Assembly: GCA_017556665.1 (NCBI GenBank)
Contig: JAFYMJ010000156.1
Coordinates: 1-11,876, forward strand
DNA from: Bacteroidales bacterium
GTDB lineage: Bacteria; Bacteroidota; Bacteroidia; Bacteroidales; UBA932
DNA: 11,876 bases
Direction: 5' to 3'
The notes under the pieces are model-generated. The model searched no databases. It was given only the letters and a program-made list of their open reading frames with translations, and had not been told where the DNA came from. The first letter of the stretch is position 1. Every line of letters starts with the position of its first letter. The position numbers were made by a program, and so were the translations under genes. Positions 6,816 to 11,876 of the stretch are shown here, piece after piece.

Positions 6816-8171
6816 TTAATTTCCTTTGGCTGCTTTCTCTTTTGCCAAGAACTCATTTAGTGCAGCCTTAGCTTTAGGAGCCAGAATGAATAATGTAAGC
6901 ATTGTTGGAATTGCCATTAATGCATATGCCAAGTCAATTAAGCCAACAGCTGCCTTTAAAGGGATCATTGCTGCCACTACAATCATAATCAAATAAATGT
7001 AATTGTAGTATTTACCATATTTTGCACCTATAAGGTAGCTTGCACATTTTACTCCATAGTAAGAATATGAGAACATTGTAGAGAATGCAAAAATAAGTAC
7101 CATAAACATTAACAGATATCCGCCCCAACCAGGGATACCAGCCTCAAATGCTCCAATTGCAATCTCCAGACCTTTTACACCTTCACCTGCTACCTGATAA
7201 TTGCCGGTTAGCAAAATTGCAATTGCAGTTAATGTACATACAAGACCCGAATCAATAGAAGGGCCTATCATTGCCACAAAACCCTCTTTTACTGGAACCG
7301 GATTCTTTGAAGCACCATGCATCATTGATGCTGTACCAACACCAGCTTCATTTACAAGGGCCGCTCTTCTTGCACCAATTATTGCTATACCCACAATGGC
7401 ACCAAAACCAGCCTCAAAATTAAATGCTTGGGTTACAATATCATAGAAAACGCCAGGAACCTTGGTAATATTTGTTACAATTATATAGAATACAAGCAAG
7501 AAATATGATCCTACCATAAATGGCACAATCTTGGATGAAATTTTTGCGATTCTCTCAATACCTCCCAATACAACAACTGCAACTATAGCTGCAATTATCA
7601 AACCAATGATGAATCTCAACTCAATTGTATTCTCAATACCTGCAGGAGTAGTAAATACAGTTGTAAAAGCCTCTGTAAGCTGATTTGCCTGCATAATACA
7701 GAATGTACCAATCATACCAAATATTGAGAAGAAAACAGCCATAGGTTTCCATTTCTTTCCAATACCCTCTGTAATCATATACATTGGGCCACCTTGAACA
7801 TGTCCCAAATCATCTTTACCCTTGAACATAACAGCCAAAGTTCCCTCAAAAAACTTTGTTGACATACCAACTACTGCACTAACCCACATCCAGAAAATGG
7901 CACCAGGTCCACCCATTGTCAAAGCAATGGCAACACCTGCAATATTTCCCATACCTACTGTAGCTGCAATAGCACTGGTAAGTGCTTCAAATGAACTGAT
8001 CTGACCCTCTACTTTTTCTCCGTTATCTTTCAACGAAGCAATAGCCTTACCATAAAAACGGAATGGGGTAAAACCAGAATAGAAAAAGAAGAACAATCCT
8101 CCTCCAATCAATAGAAGGAACAGTGGCATTCCGCACACAAAATCACTTATTGAAACAATTATTTCTGCCAT
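6816..8171 (-). CDS. AGCS-family sodium:alanine/glycine symporter
   Basis: This 451-residue, strongly hydrophobic inner-membrane protein has about ten to eleven membrane helices. Members of the AGCS family (AgcS, DagA, GlyP) import alanine or glycine with Na+ or H+. Supporting motifs are the TM region TVGMGNIAGVAIA at 71-83, matching the family GxGNIxG substrate/ion-binding loop; QGGPMYMITEGIG at 126-138; and the segment GARRAALVNEAGVGTASMMH at 266-285, a variant of the family RGxFSNEAGxGSA pattern in which Gly-x-Phe-Ser is replaced by Ala-Ala-Leu-Val. The protein ends with a short Lys/Ala-rich cytoplasmic tail. It starts 15 nt after the peptidase stop, so the two are almost certainly on one transcript. 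Which amino acid is carried cannot be read from the sequence; alanine or glycine is the family default. Confidence 0.93.
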   Translation of the reverse strand: MAEIIVSISDFVCGMPLFLLLIGGGLFFFFYSGFTPFRFYGKAIASLKDNGEKVEGQISSFEALTSAIAATVGMGNIAGVAIALTMGGPGAIFWMWVSAVVGMSTKFFEGTLAVMFKGKDDLGHVQGGPMYMITEGIGKKWKPMAVFFSIFGMIGTFCIMQANQLTEAFTTVFTTPAGIENTIELRFIIGLIIAAIVAVVVLGGIERIAKISSKIVPFMVGSYFLLVFYIIVTNITKVPGVFYDIVTQAFNFEAGFGAIVGIAIIGARRAALVNEAGVGTASMMHGASKNPVPVKEGFVAMIGPSIDSGLVCTLTAIAILLTGNYQVAGEGVKGLEIAIGAFEAGIPGWGGYLLMFMVLIFAFSTMFSYSYYGVKCASYLIGAKYGKYYNYIYLIMIVVAAMIPLKAAVGLIDLAYALMAIPTMLTLFILAPKAKAALNEFLAKEKAAKGN

Positions 8172-8186
8172 AATTTTATCTGTTTA

Positions 8187-10295
8187 CTATTTAAGACCTC
8201 TGTTTTTAAGTAGCGGATCAATACCAGGCTCTTTGCCTCTAAAGTTAACATACAACTCCATAGCCTCAACCTCAGAGCCTCTCTCCAGAATTTCTGTTCT
8301 GTATTTGTTTGCAACCTCTTGGTTAAATATGTCTCCAGTCTCCACAAATGCCTCAAATGCATCTGCATCCAACACCTCTGCCCAGATATAGCTGTAGTAA
8401 CCGGCTGTATATCCACCTGTAAAGGTATGGCTGAAATATGTACTTCTGTATCTTGATGGAATTTGTTTCAAAATACCTCTGTCACCTAGCACTTTAGCCT
8501 CAAAAGCATTGATATCCAAATCTTGAGGAATAGATTTTAATGTATGATAGTCCATATCAAGGTATGACGCAGCCAAATACTCTACAGTAGCAAAACCTTG
8601 ACCATATTTGCCTGCCTTAACCATTTTGTCCACTAACTCCTGAGGTATAACCTCTCCTGTCTGATAGTGTTTAGCATAAACTTTCAAAACCTCAGGCTTG
8701 AATGCCCAATGCTCATTCAATTGTGATGGCAACTCAACAAAATCTCTTGGATAACCGCCAAGACCATCATATTTTACATCTCTCATCAAACTTGCCAAAC
8801 CATGACCAAACTCGTGGAAGTATGTCTCAACCTCGTCGGTAGTCAATAATGCAGGCTGGTCACCTACAGGTCTTGTAAAGTTTCCTACAATTGTTACAAG
8901 AGGAATAATTCTTTCACCATTCTCATTATATGATTGGCCTCTGAAACCACCACACCAAGCACCAGCTCTTTTAGCTCCAGGTCTTGCAAACATATCAAAG
9001 AATACAACACCTATAACTGAGCTGTCCTTATCCTTTACCTCAAATGCAACAGCCTCTGGATGAGGAAGTGGAACATTTGTAAGTTGAGTAAACTGTAATC
9101 CAAAAAGTTTGTTTGCTACATAGAAAACACCCTCTCTAACATTCTCAAGCTTAAAGTATGGAGCCATCTGAGATTCACTCAAATCAAATTTAGCTTTCAT
9201 TGATTTTTGAGCATAATATCTCCAGTCCCAAGCTTCCAACTCAATATTGCTATCCTCTTTTGCAATTAGCTTGCGCATATCGTTTGCCTCATTGTGGGCA
9301 ACTTTAATTGCAGGTTTCCAAATTTGATCCAACAAATCATAAACAGCTTTTGACGTTTTAGCCATTCTGTCATCAAGGATAAAGTCCGCAGCTGTCTCAC
9401 AACCCATAATTTGAGCTCTCTTAAGTCTCAAATCAATAAGCTCCTTAATCACAGCCTTGTTATCCTCGCTGTTATTGTTGTTGCATCTGTTAAGATATGC
9501 AGTTAAGATATCCTCTCTTAAAGCTCTGTTATCTGCATTTGCCAAAAACGGCATAATGCTTGGGTTATCAAGGCCAAAGTACCATTTTCCCTCTGCACCT
9601 GCCTTTTTAGCTCTTGAAGCAGCCTCTGCAATCTGATTCTCTGTAAGTCCCGACAAATCTGCCTCATTCTCAATTACAAGAGTATATGCAGCAGTCTCTT
9701 TAAGCATGTTTTGGCCAAATTGCAACTGAAGTGCAGAAATTCTTGCATTAACCTCTTTCAACTCCTCTTTCTTTTCTGCCGACAAATTTGCTCCACCTCT
9801 TTCAAATCCTTTGTAAATCAACTCTACAAGTCTTTTCTGATCTGCATCAAGATTAAGTGAATCTCTTCTCTCGTAAACAGATTTTACGCGTTGGAACAAT
9901 TTGTCATTCAAACTGATTGCACTACTGTGAGCACTTCTAAGTGGAGAAAGCTCTGTTGCAATAGCTCTAATCTCATCATTTGAATCTACACCGCTTGCGC
10001 TGCTGAATACAGCTGAAACATTAGACAACAACTCTCCGGATTTGTCATATGCAAGAATAGTATTCTCGAATGTAGGCTCAGTCTCATTGTTTACAATCTG
10101 ATCAATCTCTGCCAAGTGTGCTGCCATTGCAGTTTTGAATGCAGGGATGTAATGCTCTGCTTTAACAGACTCAAATGGTGGTATCTGATAAGGGGTATTC
10201 CACTCCTCTAACAATGGATTTACCGCTGACTCATTATTTGCACAAGAAGATACCAAAACTCCTGCTGCAAAAAGTGACAATAAGTATTTATTCAT
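8187..10295 (-). CDS. dcp: lipoprotein peptidyl-dipeptidase, M3 family (Dcp-like)
   Basis: This is a 702-residue zinc metallopeptidase of the M3A (thimet oligopeptidase/Dcp) family, expected to remove C-terminal dipeptides from short peptides. The zinc site is HEFGH at 494-498 (catalytic Glu495) with the third ligand Glu521 in RDFVELPSQ. The substrate-stabilising segment HTFTGGYTAGYYSY follows at 623-636 (His623, Tyr629, Tyr636), in the Dcp spacing. The loop between HEFGH and RDFVE is two residues shorter than I recall for E. coli Dcp. Residues 1-18 are a lipoprotein signal (MNKYLL..., lipobox VSSC, Cys18), so it acts in the envelope, unlike cytoplasmic E. coli Dcp. The residues after Cys18 (ANNES) lack the acidic cluster that marks Bacteroidetes surface lipoproteins, suggesting a periplasm-facing anchor. 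It is first in the likely operon; its leader follows the rpoD terminator and holds only a weak promoter-like match (TTTG, 18 nt, TAATATAA at 10307-10336). Confidence 0.95.
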   Translation of the reverse strand: MNKYLLSLFAAGVLVSSCANNESAVNPLLEEWNTPYQIPPFESVKAEHYIPAFKTAMAAHLAEIDQIVNNETEPTFENTILAYDKSGELLSNVSAVFSSASGVDSNDEIRAIATELSPLRSAHSSAISLNDKLFQRVKSVYERRDSLNLDADQKRLVELIYKGFERGGANLSAEKKEELKEVNARISALQLQFGQNMLKETAAYTLVIENEADLSGLTENQIAEAASRAKKAGAEGKWYFGLDNPSIMPFLANADNRALREDILTAYLNRCNNNNSEDNKAVIKELIDLRLKRAQIMGCETAADFILDDRMAKTSKAVYDLLDQIWKPAIKVAHNEANDMRKLIAKEDSNIELEAWDWRYYAQKSMKAKFDLSESQMAPYFKLENVREGVFYVANKLFGLQFTQLTNVPLPHPEAVAFEVKDKDSSVIGVVFFDMFARPGAKRAGAWCGGFRGQSYNENGERIIPLVTIVGNFTRPVGDQPALLTTDEVETYFHEFGHGLASLMRDVKYDGLGGYPRDFVELPSQLNEHWAFKPEVLKVYAKHYQTGEVIPQELVDKMVKAGKYGQGFATVEYLAASYLDMDYHTLKSIPQDLDINAFEAKVLGDRGILKQIPSRYRSTYFSHTFTGGYTAGYYSYIWAEVLDADAFEAFVETGDIFNQEVANKYRTEILERGSEVEAMELYVNFRGKEPGIDPLLKNRGLK

Positions 10296-10333
10296 AGTTT
10301 TAACATTTATATTAGTCTTATTCAGGTATATGC

Positions 10334-10375
10334 AAAAAATGGCTAAAGAGCACCTAACCTAGGTAGCTCTTTAGC
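10334..10375 (-). terminator. intrinsic terminator of rpoD, overlapping its 3' coding end
   Basis: The arms GCTAAAGAGC (10375-10366) and GCTCTTTAGC (10351-10342) pair perfectly over 10 bp, and inner arms ACCTA/TAGGT add 5 bp beyond a single unpaired base, leaving a 3-nt loop. Six T follow on the minus strand (10339-10334) after a 2-nt gap. The 5' arm and the stop codon TAG (10356-10354) are part of the last codons of rpoD, so the hairpin is partly coding. This is the strongest terminator in the window. Confidence 0.9.
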
Positions 10376-11214
10376 AATTTACTTCTTGCACTATGTCTTA
10401 ATCTTCTGATAGCTTTCTCCTTAATCTGCCTTACCCTCTCACGCGTCAACCCAAAATACTCACCAATTTCCTCCAGGGTCATCTCCTGCGCCCCAATTCC
10501 AAAGAAATATTTAACTATATCTCTTTCCCTTTCTGTTAAGGTAGACAATGCTCTCTCTATCTCTTTATTCAATGACTCATTAACCAATCCTCTGTCTGCA
10601 TTTGGAGAATCAGGATTACTCAATACATCCAGCAAACTGTTGTCCTCGCCATCTACAAACGGAGCATCCATTGAAACATGTCTTCCCGACACCCTTAAAG
10701 TATCTGCAATCTTGTCTTTTGGAATTTCCAATATGTCAGCCAACTCTTCCGGTGAAGGCATTCTCTCATTTTTCTGCTCAAAAATGGAAAGGGCCTTATT
10801 GATTTTATTCAGTGAGCCAACCTGATTTAGGGGAAGTCTTACAATTCTTGATTGCTCAGCCAACGCCTGAAGTATAGATTGTCTGATCCACCATACAGCG
10901 TATGAGATAAATTTAAAACCTCTGGTCTCATCAAACTTTTCTGCTGCCTTAATCAAGCCCAAGTTTCCCTCATTAATTAAATCCGGAAGACTCAAACCTT
11001 GATTCTGATACTGTTTAGCAACAGATACAACAAATCTAAGATTTGCTCTAGTAAGTTTTTCCAAAGCTTGTTGATCACCTTTTTTAATACGCTGAGCCAA
11101 CTCAACTTCTTCTTCTACAGTAATTAGTTCTTCTCTACCAATCTCCTGAAGATACTTATCCAGAGAGGCACTCTCTCTGTTTGTTATAGATTTCGTAATT
11201 TTTAACTGTCTCAT
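10354..11214 (-). CDS. rpoD: primary RNA polymerase sigma factor (Bacteroidetes type, sigma-ABfr)
   Basis: This 286-residue housekeeping sigma factor directs RNA polymerase to most promoters. It starts directly with region 1.2 ([20 protein letters not shown], 17-36) and lacks region 1.1 and the long non-conserved insert of E. coli RpoD, the form known for Bacteroides sigma-ABfr. Region 2 includes the core-binding stretch ([20 protein letters not shown], 81-100) and the -10 melting/recognition helix ([18 protein letters not shown], 101-118). Region 3 starts near [15 protein letters not shown] (123-137). Region 4.2 holds the helix-turn-helix ([20 protein letters not shown], 245-264) and the protein ends with the family-typical [10 protein letters not shown] well-matched Bacteroidetes promoter precedes it and an intrinsic terminator overlaps its end, so it can be made as a single-gene transcript even though htrA lies 58 nt upstream. 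Identification is secure. Confidence 0.98.
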   Translation of the reverse strand: MRQLKITKSITNRESASLDKYLQEIGREELITVEEEVELAQRIKKGDQQALEKLTRANLRFVVSVAKQYQNQGLSLPDLINEGNLGLIKAAEKFDETRGFKFISYAVWWIRQSILQALAEQSRIVRLPLNQVGSLNKINKALSIFEQKNERMPSPEELADILEIPKDKIADTLRVSGRHVSMDAPFVDGEDNSLLDVLSNPDSPNADRGLVNESLNKEIERALSTLTERERDIVKYFFGIGAQEMTLEEIGEYFGLTRERVRQIKEKAIRRLRHSARSKLLKSYLG

Positions 11215-11231
11215 ATAGCCAAATTATCGGG

Positions 11232-11263
11232 TAAAGGTACAACTACTTTTCAAATTAACCAAA
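11232..11263 (-). promoter_or_regulatory. Bacteroidetes-type promoter of rpoD
   Basis: On the minus strand TTTG (11263-11260) is followed by a 20-nt spacer and TACCTTTA (11239-11232), matching the Bacteroides consensus TTTG-N19-21-TAnnTTTG with one mismatch in the last base. It ends 17 nt before the ATG at 11214, implying a leader of roughly 10 nt. This is the best promoter match in the window. Confidence 0.7.
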
Positions 11264-11272
11264 AAGATTGTC

Positions 11273-11876
11273 TTAAAAATCCATCCCCTTTAACACTACA
11301 ATAATTTTCAACGGCTCACCATCTCTCACAATTGAAATCTCAATTGTATCGCCGGGACTATATTTACTTATTACAGCCTGTACCTCCGAAGGATTTTTCA
11401 CTTTGGAACCAGAGATGGAAACAATAACATCACCAGCCTTAAGACCAGCATCGTATGCCGCTGACTTCTCCATTACCTCTGCTATAAAGACTCCTTCTGC
11501 GCCACTCTCCATTTTTGCCATTGCAGCCAACTCCTGAACCAGCTCAGTCATTGTAATTCCCAACATTGCTCTGTTTACAGTTCCAAACTGTTTGATATCT
11601 TCAACCACCTTTTGTGCAATTGAAATTGGGACTGCAAATGAGTATCCAGTATATGACCCCGTATTGGATGCTATTGCGGTATTGATACCAACCAGCTCAC
11701 CTTTTGTATTTACAAGAGCTCCGCCACTGTTTCCTGGATTTACGGCAGCATCTGTCTGGATAAACGACTCAATTTTGAATGAAGCAGATTTGTCGGGAAG
11801 AGAACGGCCCTTAGCACTTACTATACCTGCAGTAACAGTACTTCTCAAATTAAATGGACTTCCAATAGCCAGAACC
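11273..11876 (-). CDS. htrA: HtrA/Deg-family periplasmic serine protease (C-terminal part; 5' end outside window)
   Basis: The frame is open from the right edge to TAA at 11273, giving the last 200 residues. It begins in the protease domain (VLAIGSPFN) and contains the active-site motif [14 protein letters not shown], with the catalytic Ser at fragment residue 50, then GYSFAVPIS, the end of the chymotrypsin-like fold. The catalytic His and Asp and the signal peptide would be outside the window. One PDZ domain follows (about 106-200; [34 protein letters not shown]) and the protein stops right after it. Many Bacteroidetes Do/DegQ-like proteases, as I recall them, have two PDZ domains, so this one is DegS/HtrA-like in layout. 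It would degrade or refold damaged proteins in the envelope. A TTG codon at 11848 is internal, not a start. No hairpin separates it from rpoD, so read-through into rpoD is possible. Confidence 0.94.
   Translation of the reverse strand, partial: VLAIGSPFNLRSTVTAGIVSAKGRSLPDKSASFKIESFIQTDAAVNPGNSGGALVNTKGELVGINTAIASNTGSYTGYSFAVPISIAQKVVEDIKQFGTVNRAMLGITMTELVQELAAMAKMESGAEGVFIAEVMEKSAAYDAGLKAGDVIVSISGSKVKNPSEVQAVISKYSPGDTIEISIVRDGEPLKIIVVLKGMDF

Noticed and set aside
11846..11848. TTG codon as a possible start of the HtrA protein
   Set aside because: The frame continues upstream with family-typical residues (VLAIGSPFN) to the window edge, and a start here would remove most of the protease domain.

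Overview
The window looks like ordinary core chromosome of a low-GC member of the Bacteroidales. The clearest marker is the 286-residue primary sigma factor, which lacks region 1.1 and closely resembles the Bacteroides sigma-ABfr type. Supporting signs are a promoter of the Bacteroidetes kind (TTTG, 20-nt spacer, TACCTTTA) in front of it, AT-rich leaders without Shine-Dalgarno sequences, and a lipoprotein M3 peptidase. Every real gene is on the minus strand, so the window reads in gene order from right to left. No tRNA, rRNA, insertion sequence, CRISPR array, phage gene or recombination site was seen. No gap between genes exceeds about 80 bases.

In transcription order, the right end holds the 3' part of an HtrA/Deg-type periplasmic serine protease (11273-11876, cut by the window edge). 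Next is rpoD (10354-11214), with its own promoter and a strong intrinsic terminator whose hairpin starts inside the last codons. A likely four-gene operon follows: a secreted lipoprotein Dcp-like M3 peptidase (8187-10295), an AGCS-family sodium/amino-acid symporter (6816-8171), arginyl-tRNA synthetase (5006-6784) and a YgiQ-type radical SAM protein (3285-5003). Gaps inside it are 15, 31 and 2 nt. A small protein of unknown function with an acidic tail (2863-3207) stands alone, with a possible promoter and a palindromic terminator. Last is a ClC chloride transporter/channel with CBS domains (1014-2783), followed after 9 nt by the N-terminal third or so of Tex (1-1004, running off the left edge).

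The peptidase, symporter and ArgS can be read as a route from periplasmic peptide breakdown through amino-acid uptake to tRNA charging; this is inferred from gene order only. HtrA next to rpoD places envelope quality control beside the housekeeping sigma factor. I found no convincing new multi-gene system. The points most worth following up are the small acidic protein, the channel-like residue in the ClC protein, and the terminator/promoter architecture.
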